Translations under genes and position numbers: made by a program
Notes under the pieces: generated by a model
The model's input: the letters and a program-made list of their open reading frames with translations, nothing else
What the model was told of the DNA's origin: nothing
Database searches by the model: none
From: Streptomyces maremycinicus
GTDB taxonomy: Bacteria; Actinomycetota; Actinomycetes; Streptomycetales; Streptomycetaceae
Length of the DNA stretch: 64,000 nt
Assembly: GCF_001184025.1 (NCBI RefSeq)
Contig: NZ_BBYG01000017.1
Span: 1-64,000 of the forward strand
Direction: 5' to 3'
Part shown: in pieces, positions 19,513-28,387 of the stretch
Position numbering within the stretch: position 1 is the first letter of the stretch
How the letters are laid out: each line of letters starts with the position of its first letter

Positions 19513-20933
19513 TCATCGTCGGTCGACGAGGGGGGTGAGGGTGGGTGCCTGTCGGGCTGCGGGGACTCGGGGTTGTGGTTGTTCGAGTCCGAAGGTGGTG
19601 AAGGCGGTGCGGGTGGGGAGGGGGTAGGTCTCCTTGCCGGTGAGGGTGTTGAGGATGGTGGCGGCGCGCCAGGCGGCGAGGCCGAGGTCGGGGGCGCCTA
19701 CGCCGTGGGTGTGGCGTTCGGCGTTCTGGACGTAGACGTTGCACCCGGTGGCGGTGATGGAGGGGTCGAGGACGAGGCGGAAGTGTTCGTCGACGCGGGG
19801 GCGTTCGCTGTTGTCGCGGCGGATGTAGGGGTCGAGGCCGGCGAGGATGCGGTCGAGGGTGCGTTCGCGGTGGCCGGTGGCGAGGACGACGGCGTCGGTG
19901 GTGAGGCGGGTGCGGGTGTCCTGCTGGAGGTGTTCGAGGTGGAGTTCGATCTTGGTGGTGGCGATGCGTCCGGCGGTGCGGACGCGGACGCCGGGGGTGA
20001 GGACGGTGTCGGGCCAGCCGCCGCCGAGGGTGCGTCGGTAGAGCTCGTCGTGGATGGCGGCGAGGGTGGTGGTGTCGATGCCTTTGTGGAGTTGCCACTG
20101 GGCGGTGGTGAGGCGGTCGCGGGTGCTTTCGGGGAGGGAGTGGAAGTAGCGGGTGTAGTCGGGGGTGAAGTGTTCGAGGCCGAGTTTGGAGTACTCCATG
20201 GGGGCGAACGCGTCGGTGCGGCCGATCCAGTGGAGTTGTTCGTGGCCGGCGGGGCGGTGGCGGAGGAGGTCGAGGAAGACTTCGGCGCCGGACTGTCCTG
20301 ATCCGACGACGGTGATGTGGCCGGCGGCGAGGAGGGTGTCGCGGTGGGTGAGGTAGTCGGCGGCGTGGACGACGGGTACGCCGGGGGCGTCGACGAGGGG
20401 GCGCAGGGCGTCGGGGACGTAGGGCTCGGTGCCGATGCCGAGGACGACGTTGCGGGTGTGGGTGCGGCCGAGGGCTTCGGCTTCGCCGTCGGCGTCGAGT
20501 TGGGTGTGGTCGACTTCGAAGACGTCGCGTTCGGGGTTCCAGCGGACGGCGTCGGCCTGGTGGCGGAAGCGGAGTCCGGGGAGTTGGTCGGCGACCCAGC
20601 GGCAGTAGGTGTCGTATTCGGCGCGGGGGGTGTGGAAGCGCTCGGCGAAGTAGAAGGGGTAGAGGCGGTGGTGGGTCTTGAGGTAGTTGAGGAAGGTCCA
20701 GGGGCTGGTGGGGTCGGCGAGGGTGACGAGGTCGGCGAGGAAGGGGACTTGGACGCGGGCGCCGTCGATGAGGAGGCCGGGGTGCCAGTCGAAGCGGGGG
20801 CGTTGTTCGTAGAAGACGGTGTCGAGTTCGGCGAGGGGGTGGGCGAGGGCGGCGAGGGAGAGGTTGCAGGGGCCGATGCCGATGCCGACGAGGTCGCGGG
20901 GGGTGTCGGCGCCGGGGTGGGGGGTGTGTTCAT
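19513..20933 (-). pseudogene. Lysine/ornithine N-hydroxylase (SidA/IucD/DesB-like) with a frameshift at the N-terminus
   Basis: The frame encodes a nearly complete flavin N-hydroxylase, which would make N-hydroxy diamines or amino acids for hydroxamate siderophores. It has FAD motif VGIGIGPCNLSLAAL, VPFLADLVTLADPTSPWTFL, NADPH motif VVGSGQSGAEVFLDLL and the C-terminal VVLATGHRER. The ATG at 20933 overlaps the decarboxylase stop (ATGA) but is in another frame from the domain. The first in-frame start for the domain is ATG 20199, which would delete the FAD site. One extra C in the C6 run within 20915-20920 would restore MNTPPHPGADTPRD and a protein of about 473 aa. It may be a real mutation, a homopolymer sequencing error, or a slippage site. 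Confidence 0.75.
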
Positions 20934-22291
20934 CGGGGGGTGTTTCCTTCCACCAGGTCGAGGAGGGCGGCCAGGTCGTGGGGGCGGGTGTGGGGGTTGA
21001 GGAGGGTGGCTTTGAGCCAGAGGCGCCCGTCGAGGCGGGCTCGGCCGAGGACGGCGCGGCCGTGGGTGAGGAGGCGGCGGCGTATCTCGGCCACGGCCTG
21101 GTCGGTGGCGCCGGTGGGGCGGAAGAGGACGGTGCTGATGGTGGGTGGGGCGTGGAGTTCGAGGCCGGGGTGTGCGGTGACGAGGTCGGCGAACGCGTGG
21201 GCGTGGGAGCAGACCTGGTCGACGAGGGCGCCGAGGCCGGTGCGGCCGAGGGTCTTGAGGGTGACGGCGATCTTGAGGGCGTCGGGGCGTCGGGTGGTGC
21301 GCAGGGAGCGGCCGAGGAGGTCGGGGAGGCCGGCTTCGGTGTCGTCGTCGGCGTTGAGGTAGTCGGCTTGGTGGTGGAGGGCGGTGAGGTCGTGTGCGTC
21401 GCGGGCGGCGAGGAGGCCGGCGGCGACGGGTTGCCAGCCGAGTTTGTGCAGGTCGAGGGTGACGGTGTGGGCGGTGTCGAGGCCGGTGAGGAGGGGGCGG
21501 TGGCGGTCGCTGAAGAGCAGTCCGCCTCCGTAGGCGGCGTCGATGTGCAGGCGGGCGCCGTGGGTGCGGCAGAGCGCGGCGATGGCGGGGAGGGGGTCGA
21601 TGAGTCCGGCGTCGGTGGTGCCCGCGGTGGCGGCGACGAGGAGGGGGCGGCCGGGCAGGGTGGTGAGGGTGTGGGTGAGGGCGGTGGGGTCGAGGGTGCC
21701 GGTGGGGGTGGGGATGACGACGGGTGCGGGGAGGCCGAGGAGCCAGGCGGCGCGGGGCAGGGAGTGGTGGGCGTTGGCGCCGCAGACGAGGGTCAGGGCG
21801 GGGCCGTGGGTCTCGCGGGCGAGGAGGAGGGCGAGTTGGTTGGCTTCGGTGCCGCCGGTGGTGACGACCGCGTCGGCCATGCCGGCGTGTGCGGCGAGGG
21901 TCCGGGTGAGGAGTGCCTCGATTTCGGAGGCGGCGGGTGCCTGGTCCCAGGAGTCGAGGGAGGGGTTGAGGACGGAGGCGGCGAGGTCGGCGGCGGTGGC
22001 GACGGCGAGGGGTGGGCAGTGCAGGTGGGCGGCGCAGAGGGGGTCCGCGGGGTCGGCGGCGCCTTCGGCGAGGGCGTGGACGAGGGTGGTGAGGGCTCGG
22101 GGGTCGCCTTGTTCGGGGAGCAGGTCTCCCACGGCGTGGCGTACGCGGGCGGCGACGGCCCGGGGTCCGCCGGCGGGGAGTGGTCCGCCGCGGGCGCCGC
22201 TGCCGGTGGTGAGGGCGTCGAGGACGGTCGTGAGCAAGGGCCGTAGGGCGTCGGGGCCTTCGGGTCCTGAGGCGAGGGGTGGCATGCTCAC
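20930..22291 (-). CDS. PLP-dependent amino-acid decarboxylase (lysine/diaminobutyrate type)
   Basis: A 453-aa fold-type I PLP enzyme of the group II decarboxylase family. It has LAASVLNPSLDSWDQAPAAS, VVTTGGTEANQLALLLA, the aspartate in LHIDAAYGGGLL and the PLP lysine in TLDLHKLGWQP. Relatives in siderophore clusters (DesA, Rhb/Alc types) decarboxylate lysine, ornithine or diaminobutyrate. It is translationally coupled to the N-hydroxylase gene, so N-hydroxycadaverine or a similar hydroxy-diamine is the likely joint product. No acyltransferase or NIS synthetase lies nearby. The GTG at 22291 has GGAGGAG 4-6 nt upstream; ATG 22285 is an alternative. No iron-box-like palindrome was found upstream. 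Confidence 0.85.
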   Translation of the reverse strand: MSMPPLASGPEGPDALRPLLTTVLDALTTGSGARGGPLPAGGPRAVAARVRHAVGDLLPEQGDPRALTTLVHALAEGAADPADPLCAAHLHCPPLAVATAADLAASVLNPSLDSWDQAPAASEIEALLTRTLAAHAGMADAVVTTGGTEANQLALLLARETHGPALTLVCGANAHHSLPRAAWLLGLPAPVVIPTPTGTLDPTALTHTLTTLPGRPLLVAATAGTTDAGLIDPLPAIAALCRTHGARLHIDAAYGGGLLFSDRHRPLLTGLDTAHTVTLDLHKLGWQPVAAGLLAARDAHDLTALHHQADYLNADDDTEAGLPDLLGRSLRTTRRPDALKIAVTLKTLGRTGLGALVDQVCSHAHAFADLVTAHPGLELHAPPTISTVLFRPTGATDQAVAEIRRRLLTHGRAVLGRARLDGRLWLKATLLNPHTRPHDLAALLDLVEGNTPR

Positions 22292-22409
22292 GGGGCTCCT
22301 CCGGGGGCGCGGGGCGGGTGGCCGCAGCGGGGAGTGCAAGCTTGTCGGGGATCGCGGGGGCGCGTCCGGAGGATCCGGTGAGGGAACCCTTACGGGGGAC
22401 GTGTGTTCT

Positions 22410-22441
22410 CAGCCCCGGTGCGGGAGATCGCACCGGGGCTG
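22410..22441 (-). terminator. Terminator downstream of pepN
   Basis: Perfect 12-bp inverted repeat (22410-22421 and 22430-22441) with an 8-nt loop, about 100 bp past the pepN stop and ahead of the decarboxylase gene on the same strand. It separates the two transcription units. Confidence 0.7.
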
Positions 22442-22454
22442 GTGTGGGCGCTAC

Positions 22455-22530
22455 CGGGGGCCGCGCCCCTGGACCCGCTTCGGCCCTGGACGGGCCTCGT
22501 CCTCGATCGCCGGACGGGCCGATCGTCTTC
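22455..22530. repeat. Probable dispersed intergenic repeat
   Basis: The non-coding stretch contains GGACGGGCCTCGTCCTCGAT and then CGCCGGACGGGCCGAT. It looks to me like a short GC-rich repeat scattered between genes in many Streptomyces genomes. Within this window I see one copy only, so the assignment rests on memory. Confidence 0.4.
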
Positions 22531-22538
22531 CGGCGTAA

Positions 22539-25028
22539 CTACGCGTTCCTGACCCGCAACGCCCGTGCCAGGTCGTCGAGTTGGTCGATGAGCTTGCGGC
22601 GGAGGGCGGGGGTGGGGTCGGCGTCGGTGAGGCAGGCTCGGCCGAGGTGGAGGGTGTCGGGGGTGACGGCGTGGGCGGGGAAGGCCCAGCGGCCGGCGGC
22701 TTCGGCGATGGCGGGGCCGCGTCGGGCGGCGACGGCGACGGCGTCCTGGTAGAAGCGCGGGACGTAGTCGGCGACGAGGTCGCTCTGTTCGGGCTGCCAG
22801 AAGCCCTGGGCGGTGGCGGTGAAGAGGTAGTTGGAGAGGGTGTCGTCGTCGAACATGGCGGCCCAGGCGGTGCGTTTGGCTTCGGCGTCGGGGAGGGCGG
22901 CGCGGCAGCGGGCGGCGCCTTCCTGGCCGGTGGCGGAGGGGTCACGGGCGAGTTCGGTGGCGATGGCCCGTTCGTCGGTGGCGCCGAGGACGGCGAGCCG
23001 GGCGAGGACGCGCCAGCGCAGGTCGGGGTCGAGTTCGGGGCCGCCGGGGACCGTGCCGTCGGCGAGCCAGGCGGCGATGGTGTCGGGGTGGGCGGCGCCG
23101 TCGATGAAGTGGCGTACGGCGATGAGGCGCAGGCCGGGGTGGTCGCCGTCCTCGGTGCGGCGGATGAGGTCGCGGCAGAGGGCGGAGAGGGTGGCGACGG
23201 CGGCGGGGCGTTGCTCGGGGGTGACGTAGCGGTCCGCGACCTGTCCGGAGGCGAAGGCGAGGACGCCCTGGACGAGGGCGAGGTCGGTTTCCCTGGGGAG
23301 GTGGGCGCGGGCGGCGTCGAGGTAGGCGGTGGGGGCGAGGTCGCCGTCGCGAACGGCGTCGCGCAGGGCGTTCCAGACGACGGCGCGGGTGAGCGGGTCG
23401 GGCAGGCCGGAGAGGCTGGTGCGGACGGTTTCGGAGGAGGCGGGGTCGAAGCGGACCTTGGTGTAGGTGAGGTCGCTGTCGTTGAGGAGGACCAGGGCGG
23501 GGCGCTTGCCGATGGGCTGGGGTGCGCTCTGCGGGATGTCGACCTCGAGGCGTTCGCGCAGGGTGAGGCGGCCTTCGTCGGCGAGGTCGAGGTCGTAGAG
23601 GCCGACGGCGACGCGGTGCGGGCGGCTGCCGTCGTGGGTGACGGTGAGGGTGTGGTCGCCGTTGCTGCCGTGGAGGGTGGGGGTGAGGGTGTCGACTCCG
23701 GTGGTGCGCAGCCAGGCGTCGGCCCAGGCGTGGACGTCGCGGTCGGTGTGGGCGGCGAGGGAGTCGATGAAGTCGGCGAGGGTGGCGTTGGCGAAGCGGT
23801 GGCGGGCGAAGTGGGTGTTGATGCCGGCGAGGAAGTCCTTCTCGCCGAGCCAGGTGACGAGTTGCCGTAGTGCGGAGGCGCCCTTGGCGTAGGAGATGCC
23901 GTCGAAGTTGAGGAGGGCGGACGCGGTGTCGTCGACGTTCTCGGGGGCGACGGGGTGGGTGGAGGGGCGCTGGTCGGCGTCGTATCCCCAGGCCTTGCGG
24001 ACGACGCCGAAGTCGGTCCAGGTGTCGGTGAAGCGGGTGGCTTCGGTGAGGGTCTGGTAGCCCATGTATTCGGCGAAGGACTCGTTGAGCCAGATGTCGT
24101 CCCACCACTGGAGGGTGACGAGGTCGCCGAACCACATGTGGGCCATCTCGTGGGCGATGACCATGGCGCGGGTCTGGCGTTCGGTGTCGGTGACGGCGGA
24201 GCGGTAGACGAACTCGTCGCGGAAGGTGACGAGGCCGGGGTTCTCCATGGCGCCGGCGTTGAACTCGGGGACGAACGCCTGGTCGTAGGAGTCGAAGGGG
24301 TAGGGCTCCTCGAACTTCTCGTGGTAGCGGTCGTAGCACTGCCGGGTGATCTCGAGGAGTTCGTCGGCGTCGGCGTCGAGGTGGGGGGCGAGGGAGCGGC
24401 GGCAGTGGAGGCCGAAGGGGCGTCCGTCGTGTTCGGTGCGTACGGAGTGCCAGGGGCCGGCGGCGACGGCGACGAGGTAGGTGGAGATGAGGGGGGTGGG
24501 GGCGGCCTGCCAGCGGCCTTCGCCGAGGTGTTCGGTGATGCCGTTGGCGAGGACGGTCCAGGTTTCGGGGGCCTTGACGGTCAGCTCGAAGACGGATTTG
24601 AGGTCGGGCTGGTCGAAGGCGGCGAAGACGCGCTGGACGTCGTCCATGAAGAGCTGGGTGTAGAGGTAGGTCTCGCCGTCGGTGGGGTCGGTGAAACGGT
24701 GCATGCCTTCGCCGGTGCGGGAGTAGCGCATGCTGGTCCGGACGCGCAGTTCGTGGTCGCCCGCCGTGAGGTGGTCGAGGGGGAGCCGGTTGCCGTCGAG
24801 GGTGTCCGGGTCGAGGGGCTCGCCGTCGAGGGTGACGGAGTGCAGTGCCGCGGGCTTGACCTCGACGAAGGTGGCCCCGTCCGTGCGCGCGGCGAACCGG
24901 ATGACGGTGCTGGACTCGAAGGTCTCTTCGCCGGTCGTCAGGTCGAGCTCGATGGTGTAGCGGTGGACGTCGAGGAGCTTGGCACGGCTCTGCGCTTCGT
25001 CGCGCGTCAGTACGGACATGAACGACAT
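22539..25028 (-). CDS. pepN: Aminopeptidase N (M1 family)
   Basis: An 829-aa zinc aminopeptidase that removes N-terminal residues from peptides, probably cytosolic since no signal peptide is present. Substrate-recognition motif GAMENPGLVTF precedes the zinc site HEMAHMWFGDLV and the third ligand in LNESFAEYMGY. A long C-terminal ERAP1-like helical domain starts with the ALVLLNDSDLTYTKVRFD strand and fills residues 500-829. Length fits actinobacterial PepN. ATG 25028 gives MSFMSVLTRDEAQ; ATG 25019 is equally possible and neither has a strong Shine-Dalgarno. The 186 bp upstream (25029-25214) hold no gene. Confidence 0.95.
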   Translation of the reverse strand: MSFMSVLTRDEAQSRAKLLDVHRYTIELDLTTGEETFESSTVIRFAARTDGATFVEVKPAALHSVTLDGEPLDPDTLDGNRLPLDHLTAGDHELRVRTSMRYSRTGEGMHRFTDPTDGETYLYTQLFMDDVQRVFAAFDQPDLKSVFELTVKAPETWTVLANGITEHLGEGRWQAAPTPLISTYLVAVAAGPWHSVRTEHDGRPFGLHCRRSLAPHLDADADELLEITRQCYDRYHEKFEEPYPFDSYDQAFVPEFNAGAMENPGLVTFRDEFVYRSAVTDTERQTRAMVIAHEMAHMWFGDLVTLQWWDDIWLNESFAEYMGYQTLTEATRFTDTWTDFGVVRKAWGYDADQRPSTHPVAPENVDDTASALLNFDGISYAKGASALRQLVTWLGEKDFLAGINTHFARHRFANATLADFIDSLAAHTDRDVHAWADAWLRTTGVDTLTPTLHGSNGDHTLTVTHDGSRPHRVAVGLYDLDLADEGRLTLRERLEVDIPQSAPQPIGKRPALVLLNDSDLTYTKVRFDPASSETVRTSLSGLPDPLTRAVVWNALRDAVRDGDLAPTAYLDAARAHLPRETDLALVQGVLAFASGQVADRYVTPEQRPAAVATLSALCRDLIRRTEDGDHPGLRLIAVRHFIDGAAHPDTIAAWLADGTVPGGPELDPDLRWRVLARLAVLGATDERAIATELARDPSATGQEGAARCRAALPDAEAKRTAWAAMFDDDTLSNYLFTATAQGFWQPEQSDLVADYVPRFYQDAVAVAARRGPAIAEAAGRWAFPAHAVTPDTLHLGRACLTDADPTPALRRKLIDQLDDLARALRVRNA

Positions 25029-25214
25029 GCTGCCTGATGCCGTCGGCGGGGCACAGGGGCGGATCGGTACGTGCCTTATGCCCCTTCTCGCGCCGGAGCG
25101 CCGTTCCGGTCGCGGGGTGCGGTGGGTGCGACGGGCGGTGCCGACGGTGCGTTTCCGCGCGGTGACAGGCCGCGACGGACCCCGCCCTTTCCGGGTCGGT
25201 TCGGGGTTCCCGGG

Positions 25215-25568
25215 TCAGTTCGGGGTGGGGGCCTCGGCGTCGACGGTGCCCTCGGCGATGCGCTCGTGGTGGCGGATCACCTCGGCGATGATGAAGTTGA
25301 GGAACTTCTCGGCGAACGCGGGGTCGAGTCGGGCGTCCTCGGCGAGGGAGCGCAGCCGGGCGATCTGGCGGGCCTCGCGGGCCTGGTCGGCGGGCGGCAG
25401 CTGGTGGCGGGCCTTGAGGTGGCCGACCTGCTGGGTGGCCTTGAAGCGCTCGGCGAGCATGTGCACGACGGCGGCGTCGATGTTGTCGATGCTGGCGCGC
25501 AGCCGGTCGAGCTCCTCGCGGACGGCGGGGTCGACGTCTCCGGCTCCGGGGGTGTTGCTGGTGGTCAT
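25215..25568 (-). CDS. Chorismate mutase (AroQ type)
   Basis: A 117-aa small helical chorismate mutase that converts chorismate to prephenate at the branch to phenylalanine and tyrosine. Helix 1 has ELDRLRASIDNIDAAVVHML with the conserved Arg and Asp. The loop has QQVGHLKARHQLPPADQARE with catalytic Lys/Arg, and the last helix has FAEKFLNFIIAEVIRHHERI. No prephenate dehydratase fusion or signal peptide. It stands alone, upstream of pepN on the same strand and separated by 186 bp. Confidence 0.92.
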   Translation of the reverse strand: MTTSNTPGAGDVDPAVREELDRLRASIDNIDAAVVHMLAERFKATQQVGHLKARHQLPPADQAREARQIARLRSLAEDARLDPAFAEKFLNFIIAEVIRHHERIAEGTVDAEAPTPN

Positions 25569-25636
25569 GGGCGTTCACCCTAGTGCGTCCGCCGGGCCCG
25601 CCCCGGGGGTGGCCTGCCCTTACAGTGGAATCGGGA

Positions 25637-25657
25637 TCCCGGGAACCCGGGTTCCCG
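25637..25657. promoter_or_regulatory. GC palindrome upstream of the metalloprotease gene
   Basis: The stretch contains the self-complementary 16-mer GGGAACCCGGGTTCCC, preceded by an overlapping CGGGATCCCG palindrome, 20-40 bp before the GTG of the next gene. It is a possible operator or short hairpin; no regulator can be named. Confidence 0.3.
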
Positions 25658-25676
25658 GCGTCTTGGGGGTGCGGGC

Positions 25677-26570
25677 GTGGCGAACGGCGGGCCGGTCGAG
25701 CACGGGTACCCGCACCTGGAGACGGTGCGGGCGGCGGTCACGGCGCTGTACCGGCGGTTGTCGTACGACACCATCCATCAGTTCACGTCGAGTGTGGCGC
25801 CGGCGGACGTGGCGTTCTGCGACACGGACGATCTGCATCTGGGGGTGCAGCGGGTGGCGCGTGAGCTGGTGCGGCACTTCCGGTTGCCGCAGGCGCGAAT
25901 GATCGTCGCGTTCCGTGCGATGGAGCATGCGGCGAACGTCGAACTCACGGCGGGTCCGGAGTACTTCGTGGAGTTGAACGACCGGTTCCGTACGCACCGG
26001 CGGGACATCGGCGCGGCGCTGGCGCACGAGGTCATGCATGTCTATCTGCACCGGGTGGGGCTGTCGTTCCCGGGGACGCGGGACAACGAGATCCTGACGG
26101 ACACGGCGACGACGTATCTGGGGGCGGGCTGGCTGCTGCTGGACGCCTACCGGGAGGACGCGGCGTCCTCGCAGAAGCTGGGGTATCTGACTCCGGAGGA
26201 GTTCGGGTACGTGCTGGCGAAGCGGTCGCTGGTCTTCGGTGAGGATCCGTCGGTGTGGTTCACGAGTGCGCAGGCGTACACGGCGTACGCGCGGGGGCTC
26301 GAGCGGGCCCGGCATGACGGGCGGCAGCCTCCGTTGACGGCGGCGGGCTGGGCGGGGCGGCGGCGTTACGCGCGTGATCGCCGGCATGCCCAGGTCCATC
26401 CGTCGGCGGCGGCCCCGGACAGCCCGTACAGCTTCGCCCCGGACGCTCCGGGGGCGTTGCGGGTGACGTTCGCGTGTCCCACCTGCCATCAGCGGATCAG
26501 GGTCCCGGTGCGGGGCCGGGTGCGGGCACGGTGCGCGCTGTGCCGGACGGTGCTGGAGTGCGACACGTAG
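25677..26570 (+). CDS. Putative zinc metalloprotease with C-terminal zinc ribbon
   Basis: A 297-aa protein of uncertain function. A gluzincin-like active-site helix AALAHEVMHVYLH is at residues 114-126 (H117-E118-xx-H121), with TDTATTYLGAG downstream as a possible third-ligand helix. The C-terminus carries a CPTCHQ...CALC zinc-ribbon pair after a basic, disordered linker. There is no signal peptide or membrane segment, so it is probably cytosolic. I do not know a characterised homologue. GTG 25677 has a G-rich ribosome-binding stretch before it. The gene is monocistronic and convergent with the SDR operon; 26571-26685 is repetitive GC-rich spacer. Confidence 0.75.
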   Translation: MANGGPVEHGYPHLETVRAAVTALYRRLSYDTIHQFTSSVAPADVAFCDTDDLHLGVQRVARELVRHFRLPQARMIVAFRAMEHAANVELTAGPEYFVELNDRFRTHRRDIGAALAHEVMHVYLHRVGLSFPGTRDNEILTDTATTYLGAGWLLLDAYREDAASSQKLGYLTPEEFGYVLAKRSLVFGEDPSVWFTSAQAYTAYARGLERARHDGRQPPLTAAGWAGRRRYARDRRHAQVHPSAAAPDSPYSFAPDAPGALRVTFACPTCHQRIRVPVRGRVRARCALCRTVLECDT

Positions 26571-26685
26571 GCGGGCGCCGGACTGCCGGGTTCCGGGCCG
26601 CGGGCTGCGGGGCTGTGGGCTGCGGGGTCGCGGGGTCGCGGGGAGAGACGGTCGAGGGGCCCGCGGAGCCGGGTGGCCGGGTGGC

Positions 26686-27591
26686 CTACGTGCCGTGGAC
26701 GGGGCCCGGTGGGGTCGTCCGCGTCAGGAGTTTCCGTACGGCCTCCCCCGCCTCCGCGGGGGCCCACCGTGCCCCTTTGTCGGTGGTGGGGCCGGGCCGC
26801 CAGCCCTCCATGACGGTGATGCGTCCGCCGTCGGCCTCGAAGACGCGTCCGGTGACGCCCTGGCTCGTGTCGGAGCCGAGCCAGACGACCAGCGGGGAGA
26901 CGTTCTCGGGGGCCATCGCGTCGAAGCCGGCTTCGGGGGCGGTCATGGCCGCGGCGAAGGTGCGCTCCGTCATCCGGGTGCGGGCGGCGGGTGCGATCGC
27001 GTTGACCTGGACGCCGTAGCGGGCGAGTTCGGCGGCGGCGACGAGCGTCAGGGCGACGATCCCGGCCTTCGCGGCGCTGTAGTTGCCCTGGCCGAGCGAG
27101 CCGAGCAGCCCCGCGCCGCTGCTGGTGTTGATGACGCGGGCGGCGGGCGGGCGGCCGGCCCTGGTCTCGGCGCGCCAGTGTGCGGCGGCGTGCTTGAGGG
27201 TGAGGAAGTGGCCCTTGAGGTGGACGCGCAGGACGGCGTCCCAGTCGTCCTCGGTCAGGTTGACGAGCATGCGGTCGCGCAGGAAGCCCGCGTTGTTGAC
27301 GAGGGTGTCGAGTCGGCCGTACGTGTCCAGCGCGGTGCCGACGAGGGTGGCGGCGCCTTCGGGGGTGGCGATGTCCCCGGCGTGCGCGACGGCTTCGCCG
27401 CCGGCCGCGCGGATCTCCCGCGCGACCTGTCCGGCGGGACTGTGCGGGTCGGGGGTGCCGTCGAGGCCGACACCGAGGTCGTTGACGACGACACGGGCGC
27501 CCTCGGCGGCGAACGCGAGCGCGTGGGCGCGCCCGAGTCCGCGTCCCGCGCCGGTGACGGCGACGACGCGCCGGTGGCAGATTCCGCTCAT
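26686..27591 (-). CDS. SDR-family dehydrogenase, Rv3548c-like
   Basis: A 301-aa short-chain dehydrogenase. It has cofactor motif VTGAGRGLGRAHALAFAAEG, NNAGFLRDRM, a catalytic Ser in INTSSGAGL, and Tyr/Lys in GNYSAAKAG. The C-terminal extension APENVSPLVVWLGSD...GARWAPAEAGE matches what I remember of M. tuberculosis Rv3548c. That gene belongs to the KstR2 regulon for steroid ring C/D breakdown and its exact reaction is unassigned. ATG 27591 has AAGGAGA upstream and overlaps the stop of the preceding SDR gene, so the two are coupled. Confidence 0.85.
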   Translation of the reverse strand: MSGICHRRVVAVTGAGRGLGRAHALAFAAEGARVVVNDLGVGLDGTPDPHSPAGQVAREIRAAGGEAVAHAGDIATPEGAATLVGTALDTYGRLDTLVNNAGFLRDRMLVNLTEDDWDAVLRVHLKGHFLTLKHAAAHWRAETRAGRPPAARVINTSSGAGLLGSLGQGNYSAAKAGIVALTLVAAAELARYGVQVNAIAPAARTRMTERTFAAAMTAPEAGFDAMAPENVSPLVVWLGSDTSQGVTGRVFEADGGRITVMEGWRPGPTTDKGARWAPAEAGEAVRKLLTRTTPPGPVHGT

Positions 27592-27592
27592 C

Positions 27593-28333
27593 TCACGTCT
27601 CCTTGTTGACGGTTGCGGCGTCGAGGAAGGCGGGCCGTTCACCGCCTCCGTGCAGGAGCAGGCTGGCCCCGCTGATGTAGCGGGCGGCGTCGGAGGCGAG
27701 GAAGACGGCTGCCGCGCCCACGTCGGCGGGGAGGGCGAGGCGGCCGAGGGGGACGGTGCGGGCGACGGCTTCGACGCCGTCCTCGCCGCCGTAGTGGAGG
27801 TGGGTCAGTTCGGTGCGGACCATGCCGACGACGAGGGTGTTGACGCGGACCTCGGGCGCCCATTCGACGGCCATGGAGCGGGCGAGGTTCTCCAGGCCGG
27901 CCTTGGCCGCGCCGTAGGCGGCCGTGCCGGGTGAGGGGCGGCCGCCGCTGACGCTGCCGATCATCACGATGGAGCCGTTGGCGTGTCTGAGGTGGTCGTA
28001 CGCGGCGAGGGAGACGGTCAGCGGGGCGAGGAGGTTGAGTTCGATCACGCGCGCGTGCCGTGCGGGGTCGGTGTGCGCGAGGGGGCGGTGGGGGGCGCCG
28101 CCCGCGTTGTTGACGAGGACGTCGAGCCGGGGCAGGCCGGTGAAGAAGCGCCGTACGGCGTCGGCGTCCCGTACGTCGAGCGGGGCGAACGTGGCGCTGT
28201 CGAGGGGGTGTTCCGGTGGTCGGCGGGCGCAGACCACGACCTGGGCGCCCGCGCGTGCGAGGGAGCGGGCGATGCCGGCGCCCACGCCGCGGGTGCCGCC
28301 GGTGACGACGGCGACCTTTCCGTCCAGCTCCAT
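27593..28333 (-). CDS. SDR-family dehydrogenase, Rv3549c-like
   Basis: A 246-aa classical SDR. It has nucleotide motif VVTGGTRGVGAGIARSLA, LVNNAGGAP, a catalytic Ser in IVMIGSVSGG, Tyr-x3-Lys in AAYGAAKAG and C-terminal YISGASLLLHGGG. By position it corresponds to Rv3549c, the first gene of the two-SDR transcript divergent from echA20 in the KstR2 regulon. The intergenic region to echA20 is only 54 bp and contains a large palindrome. The exact substrate is not predictable; an acyl-CoA-linked hydroxy/keto intermediate of HIP degradation is expected from context. Confidence 0.85.
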   Translation of the reverse strand: MELDGKVAVVTGGTRGVGAGIARSLARAGAQVVVCARRPPEHPLDSATFAPLDVRDADAVRRFFTGLPRLDVLVNNAGGAPHRPLAHTDPARHARVIELNLLAPLTVSLAAYDHLRHANGSIVMIGSVSGGRPSPGTAAYGAAKAGLENLARSMAVEWAPEVRVNTLVVGMVRTELTHLHYGGEDGVEAVARTVPLGRLALPADVGAAAVFLASDAARYISGASLLLHGGGERPAFLDAATVNKET

Positions 28334-28339
28334 TCGCTG

Positions 28340-28376
28340 CTACCTTCCACCTAACAAACGTTTGGTGGAAAGGTAG
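28340..28376. promoter_or_regulatory. KstR2-like operator between the SDR and echA20 genes
   Basis: A 37-bp near-perfect inverted repeat fills most of the 54-bp divergent gap: CTACCTT and CCACC arms around AACAAACGTTTGGT (28353-28366). The KstR2 consensus as I know it is AnCAAGnnCTTGnT; this core matches 8 of 10 fixed positions with symmetric changes. It abuts both start codons, so repressor binding would block both promoters. Confidence 0.65.
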
Positions 28377-28387
28377 CTGATGCTTCC

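Noticed and set aside
22292-22409. Iron box in front of the decarboxylase/N-hydroxylase pair
   Set aside because: Looked for a TTAGGnTAGnCTnACCTAA-like palindrome and found none, so iron control is not claimed.
22942-25578. Minus-strand frame of 878 codons overlapping pepN and chorismate mutase
   Set aside because: Out-of-frame shadow dominated by Arg/Pro/His; the true genes occupy another frame.
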